From Paenibacillus jilunlii (GTDB taxonomy: Bacteria > Bacillota > Bacilli > Paenibacillales > Paenibacillaceae): a stretch of 42,135 bases of DNA. The position numbers were made by a program, and so were the translations under genes. The notes beneath the pieces were generated by a model. The model was not told where the DNA came from. It was given only the letters and a program-made list of their open reading frames with translations, and searched no databases. The DNA is taken from NCBI RefSeq assembly GCF_900102965.1, contig NZ_FNGM01000025.1:52487-94621 (forward strand). The letters are read 5' to 3'. Below, piece by piece: positions 8,702 through 16,356 of the stretch. Numbering within the stretch: position 1 is the first letter of the stretch; the number at the start of each line of letters is the position of its first letter.

Positions 8702-10135
8702 ATGGGGAAAGAGGAAAAAGGACTATCGGTGTGGGGGCTGACGATGCTTGCGCTGGGAACGGTGGTTGGCGGCTCATTTTTTCTGGGCTCGTCAGTGGCG
8801 ATCCGGGCGGCAGGGCCGTCTGTGCTGCTGTCCTATGTCATTGGAGGCATACTCGTATATTTCATCCTGTCCGCACTGTCGGAGATGACGGTGTCGAATC
8901 CGGTGTCGGGGTCCTTCCGGACCTATACCGAGCAGGCTTTTGGCCGGGGAGCGGGCTTCACGGTCGGATGGGTCTACTGGACAGGCCTTGTACTTGCAAT
9001 GTCCAGTGAAGCTACGGCGGTGTCCATCCTGCTGCGCGGCTGGTTTCCCGCTTTGCCGCTTGTGCTGCTTGGATCGGGGATCATCGCGGGGGTGACGCTG
9101 CTCAACCTGCTGGGCGCCAAACGGCTGAGCAGGCTGGAGAGCGGACTTGCTGCATTTAAGCTGCTTGCCATTGCCGCTTTTGTGCTGATTGCTGCGGCTC
9201 TGATCGCAGGCTTCGGCACGGGAGGCGCTGGCGCGGTAGGCCTTGATGTTGTGCGCGGGCAGAGCTTATTTCCGGGCGGGATTGCCGGAATCGCCGGAAG
9301 CATGCTGATGGTCATGTTTACCTACGCAGGCTTCGAGGTGCTTGGACTGGCGGCATCGGAGACAGGGACTCCGGGCGTAACGATCCCGAGGGCGATCCGG
9401 TATACCATTATTCTCCTGGTTGGATTATATCTGGCAGCCATCATTGCCCTGTTCCTGCTGCTGCCCCCCGCACAGGTATCCGAGCAGGTTAGTCCATTCG
9501 TGACGGCGCTAAGCCTATACGGACTTGGCTGGACCGGGACGGCCATGAATATTGTCCTGGTATCCGCTATCCTGTCCACCATGCTGGCTTCGGTATTCGG
9601 CCTGGGCCGGATGCTCCGCTCCTTGGCAGAAGAAGGGCATACTCCCGCTTGGATGCGGGATCATACAGACATTCCCTACCGGGGAATCCTGATCTCCGGC
9701 GGCGCGATGCTGGCAGGACTCTGGCTCGGAATGCTGCTGCCGCAGGGCGTATATCTTTTTCTGGTCAGCTCCGGCGGCTTCTCGCTGCTGTTCTCCTATG
9801 TCATTATCATGGCCAGCCACTACCGGCTGCGCAAGCGCCATGGCGGTCCGCTGATCAATCAGCATGGGCTGCGCGGGTATCCCTACACCTCATGGATTGC
9901 CATATTAAGCCTGGTGGCGATTCTGGCCAGCATGCCGCTGATCCCCGGACAGGGCGGAGGACTCGCTGCGGGGGTGATGTTTGTTGTGTTGTTTGCAGGA
10001 ATCTATGCGCTCGCAGCCCTACGGAAGGCCAGGGCATCCGGCAGGTATCGGAGACGGCCACTGCAGGTGCCTGCGGCAAGGGTGCAGATGGAGGCCGCAG
10101 AAGAGCTGGAAGGGAAGAGGGAGCGGGGGCAGTAG
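8702..10135 (+). CDS. APC-family amino acid permease
   Basis: A 477-residue integral membrane transporter of the amino acid-polyamine-organocation superfamily, with about 12 hydrophobic segments. The first helix carries the family signature 'LALGTVVGGSFFLGS', the unwound glycine region that binds substrate. 'SALSEMTVSNPVSGSF' follows, matching the conserved ALxEM and PxSG block of yeast/GABA-type permeases. It most likely imports an amino acid by proton symport; the substrate cannot be read from sequence. GGGGAGG lies 7 bases before ATG 8702. The last codons and stop lie in the first unit of an 18-bp tandem repeat, so the basic C-terminal tail (EGKRERGQ) is repeat-derived. A terminator lies 150 bases downstream. 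Confidence 0.9.
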   Translation: MGKEEKGLSVWGLTMLALGTVVGGSFFLGSSVAIRAAGPSVLLSYVIGGILVYFILSALSEMTVSNPVSGSFRTYTEQAFGRGAGFTVGWVYWTGLVLAMSSEATAVSILLRGWFPALPLVLLGSGIIAGVTLLNLLGAKRLSRLESGLAAFKLLAIAAFVLIAAALIAGFGTGGAGAVGLDVVRGQSLFPGGIAGIAGSMLMVMFTYAGFEVLGLAASETGTPGVTIPRAIRYTIILLVGLYLAAIIALFLLLPPAQVSEQVSPFVTALSLYGLGWTGTAMNIVLVSAILSTMLASVFGLGRMLRSLAEEGHTPAWMRDHTDIPYRGILISGGAMLAGLWLGMLLPQGVYLFLVSSGGFSLLFSYVIIMASHYRLRKRHGGPLINQHGLRGYPYTSWIAILSLVAILASMPLIPGQGGGLAAGVMFVVLFAGIYALAALRKARASGRYRRRPLQVPAARVQMEAAEELEGKRERGQ

Positions 10136-10226
10136 AAGGAGCGCGGACAGTAAAAGGAGTGGGGACAGTAAAAGGAGTGCGGACAGTAGAAAGAGCGGGG
10201 ACAACAAAAGGAGTGGGACATTAGAA
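10120..10226 (+). repeat. 18-bp tandem repeat at permease 3' end
   Basis: Six units in phase, starting GGAG at 10120, 10138, 10156, 10174, 10192 (AGAG) and 10210; the last is 17 bases. Consensus GGAGYGSGGACAGTAAAA. The strand is almost pure purine. The first unit holds the permease stop TAG (10133-10135). In the same frame, units 2-4 each encode a short K-E-x-G-Q followed by another stop. Confidence 0.85.
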
Positions 10227-10287
10227 GGTGTGGAAAAAAAGCAAGTAAAGTAAAAAGGTGGGGGGCAGGAGCATGGTCAGCGTAAGA

Positions 10288-10315
10288 GGTGCGTACAAAT
10301 GTGCGTGCCTTTTTT
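10288..10315 (+). terminator. Rho-independent terminator after the permease
   Basis: GGTGCGTAC (10288-10296), loop AAAT, then GTGCGTGCC (10301-10309). In RNA this gives nine pairs including three G-U, followed by six T. It only forms well on + RNA, consistent with ending the permease transcript. Confidence 0.6.
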
Positions 10316-10369
10316 ATGCTGATTAGGAACTCATGATTTACTGTTACCTGTGATTTGCAGAGGGCCTTG

Positions 10370-10640
10370 GTGTTCGAAAGGTTGAAGGGGAGGAGACAGG
10401 AATCTGCGGGAAAGTGAAGTGGAATTAGTGAGCTTAAATTTGCCTCATAAGCGCTCAACAGAGGAAATAGTGGGAATTAGTAGAGTTATTTTTAGTGAAT
10501 TCACCGGTTCGGTGAGAAATCGGCCGGATTAGTTGTCCTTTTTCCCACTAAAGCTTGTCGGGAAACGGGATAGGGAGTAATTAAGTTCCCTTTTTCCACT
10601 TGGATATGCCACGACGGAGCTGAGGGAGATGGATGGAATG
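10370..10640. repeat. Geneless interval with a probable dispersed repeat
   Basis: No gene is credible here. The stretch holds short hairpins such as CACCG-GTT-CGGTG (about 10502-10514) and GGGA...TCCC (about 10575-10592), and AGTGGGAATTAGTAGAG-type words. I associate this text, from memory, with sequences found many times between Paenibacillus genes; this is not verifiable from the window. Confidence 0.35.
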
Positions 10641-10656
10641 GGGAAGCGCCCCTCCC

Positions 10657-11217
10657 TCACAACCTTTGAGCAAGATCCACAATTTTTTGCAAAGTAGCCG
10701 GAACTTCATTACTATCCCTGATCACAAACAAATAGTCCGCTTCGTCTTCTGCCGGTGCAATAACATCGCCATGATCTGTCTCGGCTTGCTGCCGGAGAAG
10801 GACTTCTTCAAAAGTAGAAGCACTCCTGAAAATAGCTGTACTCCGCTGACTGCAGGCTATTCGGGCTTCAAGAACCTGATCGGGAATATCAAAATGAACA
10901 AGTATACGCACAAAACCTTTGAGTTGAAAATATTCTAGCAAATCCAAACGGCCTGTGCGGCCGCGATTAGCGTTGCATAAGATGAGATGCAAACCGGTTT
11001 CATGGACTGCATAATCAACAATCGTCCGGGAGATGGCGTTTTTAAGCGTATTGGCACCTTGTTTTGGCAGCATGCTCTTATAAAAGGTGTTGATAAATTC
11101 AGCATGGGTATCCCGGTCAATTACGACTGAGTTGTACAGTTGCTGCTCTAATTTTTGGGCAAAAGTAGTTTTCCCGCTATGTGTTTTCCCGACAGTAATA
11201 ATCACTAATCTCTTCAT
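10657..11217 (-). CDS. P-loop ATP-binding protein (AAA_33 / zeta-like kinase)
   Basis: 186 residues starting with a Walker A loop, GKTHSGKTT (about residues 10-18), followed by a kinase-like 'VVIDRDTHAEF' segment in which DRD would contact substrate. A lid-like Arg-rich region 'EARIACSQRSTAIFR' follows near 128-142. This is the layout of AAA_33 / zeta-toxin-like small-molecule or nucleotide kinases. No antitoxin partner is present. Its ATG overlaps the stop of the upstream TetR gene by four bases (ATGA), so the two are translationally coupled. Substrate unknown; it may phosphorylate a compound sensed by the regulator, which is an inference. Confidence 0.75.
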   Translation of the reverse strand: MKRLVIITVGKTHSGKTTFAQKLEQQLYNSVVIDRDTHAEFINTFYKSMLPKQGANTLKNAISRTIVDYAVHETGLHLILCNANRGRTGRLDLLEYFQLKGFVRILVHFDIPDQVLEARIACSQRSTAIFRSASTFEEVLLRQQAETDHGDVIAPAEDEADYLFVIRDSNEVPATLQKIVDLAQRL

Positions 11218-11831
11218 TCGTACCTCTGCATTCCCGCATGATTGCCCAGGGGATACAGGAAGGGGACTCCACCCGAAATCATCGGCACTATTCTTTGGGC
11301 CAAGGCTGCCGGGGATTCTTGTCTTCCTTCCAAATTCCAGCGGTAGGTTAAGCCATAAACCGAGCAGCTTATCATGGTTGCTGCCGTTGTTATCTCTTTC
11401 AGATCCGCAGTGTCTGCTGCTCTAGAGAGTAGTTGAAGCAGGAGATTCTCCAGCTGGAGCTTAATATTTTCTTCAATCATCAGGGCTACTGAATCGTATT
11501 TCTTAACGCAATGGCGGCTTGATTCATGATAATCACACAAGGCAATGATAAGCTTCTGAAGCGACTCCTCTGTCAAAGGTGCCTCTGCATCAATTCTACC
11601 AAGCACAAGCCGGCTGAAAGCTTCCAAGAGCATGGCTTCAAGCAGTGCATATTTATCCGGAAAATGCGCATAAAACGTAGCACGGTTAATAGTAGCGCTG
11701 CTGGTTATATCACTGATCGTTATGGAGTTGAAGTCCTTGCTGTTTAACTGCCGGATGAAGGCGTCCAGAATTAATTGCCGTGTCCGGATGACGCGCGGAT
11801 CTTTGGGGTTGGGAGGAAGCACACTGGCCAT
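11214..11831 (-). CDS. TetR/AcrR-family transcriptional regulator
   Basis: 205 residues. The N-terminal helix-turn-helix (about residues 18-65) reads 'ILDAFIRQLNSKDFNSITIS' and then 'SATINRATFYAHFPDKYAL', the classic TetR pattern, with a variable helical ligand domain after it. The start at 11831 has AAAGGAGG about 10 bases upstream; the longer frame from 11900 lacks such a site. It is first gene of a pair with the P-loop ATPase and diverges from the OYE-type oxidoreductase, the usual geometry for a local repressor of an electrophile- or xenobiotic-reducing enzyme. Two short palindromes in the shared intergenic region are candidate operators. Confidence 0.88.
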   Translation of the reverse strand: MASVLPPNPKDPRVIRTRQLILDAFIRQLNSKDFNSITISDITSSATINRATFYAHFPDKYALLEAMLLEAFSRLVLGRIDAEAPLTEESLQKLIIALCDYHESSRHCVKKYDSVALMIEENIKLQLENLLLQLLSRAADTADLKEITTAATMISCSVYGLTYRWNLEGRQESPAALAQRIVPMISGGVPFLYPLGNHAGMQRYE

Positions 11832-11949
11832 CTTCTGAACCCTCCTTTCATACTGGAAAATATCCCTCCTTATTATAAACATCTGTGGTTTGGACAACAA
11901 TTGATTTCTTTGCGTGCGACAGTTTCTTTGAGCTTTTGCTTAAGCGACA

Positions 11950-12017
11950 AATCCGGCGGATTGTTGGTTGAAGGGCGGTCAGCTGCTTGTTACACTTGCT
12001 TTCATATCCCGCCGGGA
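11950..12017. promoter_or_regulatory. Candidate TetR operators in divergent region
   Basis: Two odd-centred palindromes lie between the divergent genes: AATCCG-G-CGGATT (11950-11962) and TCCCG-C-CGGGA (12007-12017). They share a CCGsCGG core and are 57 bases apart. Location suits repression of both promoters, but no experiment or known binding motif supports the assignment. Confidence 0.35.
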
Positions 12018-12070
12018 ATCAATTATTGCATTGATGCCTAGGCATACAAAACATTTAGGAGGCGTTGTCC

Positions 12071-13183
12071 TTGAGCAACCAGCAGCAGCACATTCATTCA
12101 CTGAAAGCCTTGTTTGAACCGTATAAGGTTCATAGATTGACTATACCTACCCGGATCGTAATGTCGCCGATGGCGCGGGCTTTTTCACCCGGGGGTGTTC
12201 CCGGAGAGGATGTCGCCGCGTATTACCGCCGCCGCGCGGAGAATGAGGTGGGGCTTATTATCACGGAAGGCGTGGTTATTGACCACCCGGCCGCCAGCAG
12301 TGAACCGAGACTGCCGAGCATCTATGGGGAAGCTGCTATGAACGGCTGGAGAGAAGTTGTCCGGCAGGTGCATGAAGCCGGAGGGACTATTGTTCCGCAG
12401 CTTGTGCATATGGGAATGATTCGTCCAATGGGAGCTGAGCCCTTCCCGGAAGCACCTTCTATTGGCCCTTCGGGGCTGGATATGGAAGGAAATCAAGTGA
12501 GTGAGCCCATGACAGAAGAAGAAATTGCGGACGTTATTCAGGCTTTTGCCAATGCGGCAGCGAATGCCAAGGAGATTGGTTTTGACGGTGTTGAGCTTCA
12601 TGGTGCGCACGGTTTTCTGATCGACCAGTTCTTCTGGGAAAAAACCAATCAGCGGACAGACCGCTATGGCGGTGATTTCCTCAAGCGTACCCAATTCGCT
12701 GTTCAGGTTGTGCAGGCCGTCCGCGCTGCTGTGGGGCCGGATTATCCGATCTCTATGCGGCTGTCCCAATGGAAAATGGGAGATTACGCTGCGAAGCTGG
12801 TGGATACCCCGGAACAGCTGGAGCAATTCCTGAATGTGCTGGTCCAGGCAGGGGTGGATATATTCCATATCTCGGCGCGGCGGTTCTGGGACCCGGAATT
12901 CGAAGGTTCAGAGCTTAGCCTGGCCGGATGGGTAAAGAAACTTAGCGGGAAAACAACGATTACAGTTGGCTCCGTCGGGATGGAGGACGACCCGGTAGAA
13001 GGTGGAGAGGCGGCCCCGCATGGGCTGGAAGAGCTGCTGAAACGGCTGGAGCGTCAAGAATTTGATCTTATCGCCGTAGGCCGTGCACTCCTCGGCGATC
13101 CGGCTTGGGCCAAGAAAATACGCGAAGGACGGATAGACGAGATTAAGGCTTTTACACCGGAAGCAACTGCTGTTTTATTCTAA
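12071..13183 (+). CDS. NADH:flavin oxidoreductase, Old Yellow Enzyme family
   Basis: About 370 residues with a TIM-barrel, FMN-dependent Oxidored_FMN fold. The signature 'GVELHGAHGFLIDQFFW' followed by 'TNQRTDRYGG' lies near residues 170-200, and 'IAVGRALLGDPAW', the FMN-phosphate site, near the C-terminus. Such enzymes reduce alkenes conjugated to carbonyls, quinones or nitro compounds with NAD(P)H. AGGAGG (12057-12062) is 8 bases from TTG 12071 and only 2 from TTG 12065, so the former is the likely start. It diverges from the TetR gene and is probably its target; electrophile or redox stress is the expected inducer, by analogy. A bidirectional terminator follows. Confidence 0.9.
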   Translation: MSNQQQHIHSLKALFEPYKVHRLTIPTRIVMSPMARAFSPGGVPGEDVAAYYRRRAENEVGLIITEGVVIDHPAASSEPRLPSIYGEAAMNGWREVVRQVHEAGGTIVPQLVHMGMIRPMGAEPFPEAPSIGPSGLDMEGNQVSEPMTEEEIADVIQAFANAAANAKEIGFDGVELHGAHGFLIDQFFWEKTNQRTDRYGGDFLKRTQFAVQVVQAVRAAVGPDYPISMRLSQWKMGDYAAKLVDTPEQLEQFLNVLVQAGVDIFHISARRFWDPEFEGSELSLAGWVKKLSGKTTITVGSVGMEDDPVEGGEAAPHGLEELLKRLERQEFDLIAVGRALLGDPAWAKKIREGRIDEIKAFTPEATAVLF

Positions 13184-13323
13184 GTTGTACGCAGATCAGC
13201 GTCTGAAATTCGCCGGATTTTGACGCAGCAGATGCGGATGATCCGGCCAGGGAAATAGAGGCGGCCTGGATAGTGGAATGCAGCATAGCAGGGGAAAGGA
13301 GAGCAGCAGCTGTTAATAGCACA

Positions 13324-13360
13324 AAAAGCAGATTAAGGTACCCGGCCTTAATCTGCTTTT
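13324..13360. terminator. Bidirectional rho-independent terminator
   Basis: AAAAGCAGATTAAGG (13324-13338) pairs perfectly with CCTTAATCTGCTTTT (13346-13360), a 15-bp stem, followed by GTTTTTTT. The mirror A-rich side gives a T-run on the other strand, so it can end both the oxidoreductase and the convergent secreted-protein gene. Confidence 0.9.
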
Positions 13361-13375
13361 GTTTTTTTAAATGGC

Positions 13376-14068
13376 TTAGCTCTTACTCGTGGGCTCGATA
13401 CCTTCAAGCTGGCTGACCAGTATTTTGTACTGTTTCAGCAGCTCATTCAGGGATTGCTTAATCGCAGCGGCATCCTTGGACTCAATGGCTTCGGACAGTT
13501 CAGTCTGTGCTGTAATGAAGGCAATATCTGCAACGGAAGGTGCTGCGGCCTCAATTATTGTTGCAGTTCCCCTTTCACTTACATCGATGGCAGCAGACAC
13601 CGCTTTATGCTTACCATTCTCAGTACGCTCTAGGGCAATAGGGGCAGGGATCAGATTATCCGGGTTCACTCCAGGAGTCGCAGCAACTGCCTGACCTATA
13701 ACAATAGTTTTTGCCTGCGGATTTGACGAAGCATCCCCATCGGGCAGCGGAATCGCATGCACAACCTGCGGGTGATTAGTAACAACCGCGGTAAGCCCGG
13801 TAATTTTTTCGTATTTGGCCAGAACATCCTTCCATTCTTGCGCGGTATCCGGTGCATAGGTTGCGACCAGGTCCAGCAGTCCCGGAAATGCAGCTGTGAT
13901 AAAAATCGAATCGACTGGTTTAACCGCGCTCGCTGTAACAGAGGTTTCCGTGCTCTTTGATCCGTCTGTTGGTGTTCCGTTACCTGCATCTGCGAATACC
14001 GGACTGGCTACTGCGGAGAGCAGCAGGGTGGAGAGGGCGATTTTTCTCAGCTTCAAGTTGTAGTTCAT
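13376..14068 (-). CDS. Small secreted protein of unknown function
   Basis: 230 residues with a clear Sec signal: basic MNYNLKLRK, hydrophobic ALSTLLLSAVAS, and a likely cut after VFA-DA near residue 27. A Thr/Ser-rich linker (about 28-50) follows. The rest is Ala-rich and mildly helical, ending in a charged helix 'AIKQSLNELLKQYKILVSQ'. There are no Cys residues, repeats or wall anchor, and no family I recognise. AAGGAG lies about 10 bases before ATG. It is divergent from the two-component system, with 158 bases between starts, so regulation by that system is plausible but unproven. Confidence 0.7.
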   Translation of the reverse strand: MNYNLKLRKIALSTLLLSAVASPVFADAGNGTPTDGSKSTETSVTASAVKPVDSIFITAAFPGLLDLVATYAPDTAQEWKDVLAKYEKITGLTAVVTNHPQVVHAIPLPDGDASSNPQAKTIVIGQAVAATPGVNPDNLIPAPIALERTENGKHKAVSAAIDVSERGTATIIEAAAPSVADIAFITAQTELSEAIESKDAAAIKQSLNELLKQYKILVSQLEGIEPTSKS

Positions 14069-14171
14069 GTTCTTAACACTCCTTGTTTGTGGTTTGTCTT
14101 ACAGGCCTAACTATACCGGGCGGCTGTGGCACAATATTGGTGGCTTTGTGGAAAAAGAATGGCATTCCTCT

Positions 14172-14196
14172 CCCTGCCCGCAGGGCTTGATATAAT
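14172..14196 (+). promoter_or_regulatory. Extended -10 promoter with overlapping hairpin
   Basis: TGATATAAT ending at 14196 is a perfect TGn-TATAAT extended -10, 31 bases before the response-regulator start. CCCTG-CCCG-CAGGG (14172-14185) sits immediately upstream, within the spacer, where a regulator could bind. No good -35 is visible, as expected for extended -10 promoters. Confidence 0.55.
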
Positions 14197-14226
14197 GAAG
14201 CAGAGAAACCCCTGGAGGTCTATGCG

Positions 14227-14943
14227 ATGAACAACAATGCCGTGATTGCGATTGTGGAGGATGATGAGAATATACGCCATTTAGTCGAGGCATATTTGCA
14301 CAAGGAGAATTACAGTACTGTGGGCCTGGGAAGTGCTGAAGAGGCGCTAGAGTTCTGGAAAAGCAGCCCGCCGAATATGTGGGTGCTGGATATTATGCTG
14401 CCGGGTATGGATGGCTACGAGCTGTGCCGGAGAATTCGGGATGAAGCTGAAGTGCCGATCATCATGATCTCTGCCAAAGATAACGAGGTCGATAAAATCC
14501 TCGGCTTCGAGCTGGGCAGCGACGACTATCTGGTGAAGCCTTTCAGTCCCCGGGAGCTGGTGGCCCGCATCAAGCGGCAGCTGGAGCGCTGGGACAAGCT
14601 GGGTCAAGACGGAGGACTCGATACAGGCAAACGGGCGGAAGAGATGAAGATCATGCTTGGCAGGCTCCAGATCATGCCGGAGGAGCGGCGTGTGTTCTGG
14701 GACAAGACAGAAGTAGAGCTGACGAGCAAGGAGTTCCAGATGCTGAAGGTGTTCGCGGAGCATCCGAACCGGGCGTTTACCCGGGAGGAGCTGCTGTCCT
14801 ATGTATGGGGGGATGATTATTTCGGCAGCGACCGGGCAGTGGATCATCTCATTAAACGGATGCGCAAAAAGATTGACGGCCTGCCGCTGGAATCCGTCTG
14901 GGGACATGGCTACCGCATGCGGGAAGGGCAGGTGCAGGAATGA
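14227..14943 (+). CDS. OmpR/PhoB-type response regulator
   Basis: 238 residues. The receiver domain (about 5-120) has the acidic pair 'VEDDE', phosphoacceptor Asp55 in 'VLDIMLPGMDG', and Lys in 'LVKPFSPRE'. A winged-helix Trans_reg_C domain (about 138-235) contains 'LTSKEFQMLKVFAEHPNRAF' and 'DRAVDHLIKRMRKK'. GGAGG lies 8 bases upstream of ATG. The gene overlaps the histidine kinase by ATGA, so this is a standard pair. An extended -10 promoter precedes it. Target genes are unknown; the divergent secreted-protein gene is the obvious first candidate. Confidence 0.95.
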   Translation: MNNNAVIAIVEDDENIRHLVEAYLHKENYSTVGLGSAEEALEFWKSSPPNMWVLDIMLPGMDGYELCRRIRDEAEVPIIMISAKDNEVDKILGFELGSDDYLVKPFSPRELVARIKRQLERWDKLGQDGGLDTGKRAEEMKIMLGRLQIMPEERRVFWDKTEVELTSKEFQMLKVFAEHPNRAFTREELLSYVWGDDYFGSDRAVDHLIKRMRKKIDGLPLESVWGHGYRMREGQVQE

Positions 14944-16304
14944 AAATGAAGCTGGTTCATCAGATCAACTTGGCTTTTGCAGCGTCCATGATCCTTGTTC
15001 TTTCCATTACCGCTGTGCTGATTCATTATGTTCTGCTGGATCATTTTATAGGCGTGGAGCGGGAAGGGCTGCGTACGCTGGGCGCATCAATGACAGCCAC
15101 TTTGGCAACTCAGCCTGATGTTTATTTGGAGACTGCGGTACCTGCTTCAGCTGTTTCTGTTCCCTATCCTGCAGCTTCTACGGACGTGGCGGCGATTGTC
15201 AGCGATCAGCAGGGGAATATTGTATCCGGCAGCGTCCCTGCGCTGGCTGCTCCGTCCGGAATCGCAGCTCAAGCGAGGGCTGTCCAGACAACAAACATGC
15301 AGAGTATATGGAGCGGCGAGGATTCCCGGTTCCTTGTTCAAGTCAATGCGATTCCGCAAGGCAAGCTGACACTGCTGACGCCTATGAGCAAAATAAAGAC
15401 GATTGAGCAGGCGCTCCTAAAAAGAATGATTCTCGTATTTGCTGCAGGCGCTGCGTTGATGCTCTTGTTCAGCCTGTTCATTACTCGCAAAATGATTAAT
15501 CCGCTGATCCGCCTGCGTGAGGAACTCAAAAAAGTTAAAAGCCGCCGTTTCTCCGAGGTCGGACTGATCAAGGCCGGCGGGGAGATCGGAGCCGTTGCAG
15601 AAACCGTATATGAAATGGCCGGAGAGCTGAACCGGTTCAACCGGGTGCAGAAGCAGTTTTTTCAGAATGCCTCCCATGAGCTAAAGTCTCCGCTGATGTC
15701 CATCTCGGGTTATGCGGAAGGGATTCGGGATGGCGTATTTGAAGGCGAAGCGGTTGTGAAAGGACTGGATATTATCCTCGGTGAGACCAGCCGCCTGCGG
15801 AATCTGGTTACAGAGATGACGCTGCTGGCTAAGCTGGATAGTGAAGAGGATATTTACCGGCCCGCAGAGGTCTGTCTGCAGGAGCTGCTGGAGGATGCGG
15901 TAGAGCGGATCAACCCTTTGCTGGTTAAAAGGAATCTCGTACTGCGTACTGCATATTCTGGAGGACCTTTGATAGTTGCTGCCGACCGCGACAAGCTGCT
16001 GCAGGCCCTTCTGAATGTGCTCAACAATGCTGCACGGTATGCAGGCGGTTCTATTGAAATTCAAGCTGCCAGAACAAGCGGAAGGATTATTCTGCAAGTT
16101 GCGGATGATGGTCCAGGGATTCCGGAGGAATTGCTGCCTGCGCTGTTCCACCGTTTTGTCAAAGGCAAGGATGGGGAAGCCGGCCTGGGTCTTGCGATCT
16201 CGCGGGCAATTGTGGAGCGCGGAGGCGGAAGGATACAGGCGGACAACCGCAATTCCGGGGGAGCCCTCATCTCACTTGAATTTCCTGCTGCACATTCTGC
16301 GTGA
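14940..16304 (+). CDS. Membrane sensor histidine kinase
   Basis: 454 residues, partner of the upstream regulator (4-base overlap). TM1 is about 10-33 and TM2 about 163-183, enclosing an extracytoplasmic sensor of about 130 residues. HAMP follows (about 185-235), then HisKA with phosphoacceptor His246 in 'ASHELKSPLMSISGYAEGI', and HATPase_c with the N box 'NVLNNAARYA' and the G boxes 'DDGPGIP' and 'GLGLAI'. All catalytic motifs are intact. The sensor has no domain I recognise, so the signal is unknown. A strong terminator lies 6 bases beyond the stop. Confidence 0.95.
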   Translation: MKMKLVHQINLAFAASMILVLSITAVLIHYVLLDHFIGVEREGLRTLGASMTATLATQPDVYLETAVPASAVSVPYPAASTDVAAIVSDQQGNIVSGSVPALAAPSGIAAQARAVQTTNMQSIWSGEDSRFLVQVNAIPQGKLTLLTPMSKIKTIEQALLKRMILVFAAGAALMLLFSLFITRKMINPLIRLREELKKVKSRRFSEVGLIKAGGEIGAVAETVYEMAGELNRFNRVQKQFFQNASHELKSPLMSISGYAEGIRDGVFEGEAVVKGLDIILGETSRLRNLVTEMTLLAKLDSEEDIYRPAEVCLQELLEDAVERINPLLVKRNLVLRTAYSGGPLIVAADRDKLLQALLNVLNNAARYAGGSIEIQAARTSGRIILQVADDGPGIPEELLPALFHRFVKGKDGEAGLGLAISRAIVERGGGRIQADNRNSGGALISLEFPAAHSA

Positions 16305-16309
16305 ATATA

Positions 16310-16347
16310 CAGCAAACCGCCCGTGAGCGTTCACGGGCGGTTTGCTG
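16310..16347. terminator. Strong terminator between convergent genes
   Basis: CAGCAAACCGCCCGTGA (16310-16326), loop GCGT, then its exact complement to 16347: a 17-bp perfect stem. T-runs are weak on both sides, but position between the histidine kinase stop and the convergent asparaginase stop makes a shared terminator likely. Confidence 0.75.
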
Positions 16348-16356
16348 TTGTAGAGC

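Noticed and set aside
9649..10224. 191-codon frame overlapping the permease end
   Set aside because: It is a shadow of the permease; its repetitive Val/Lys tail comes from reading the 18-bp repeat in another frame.
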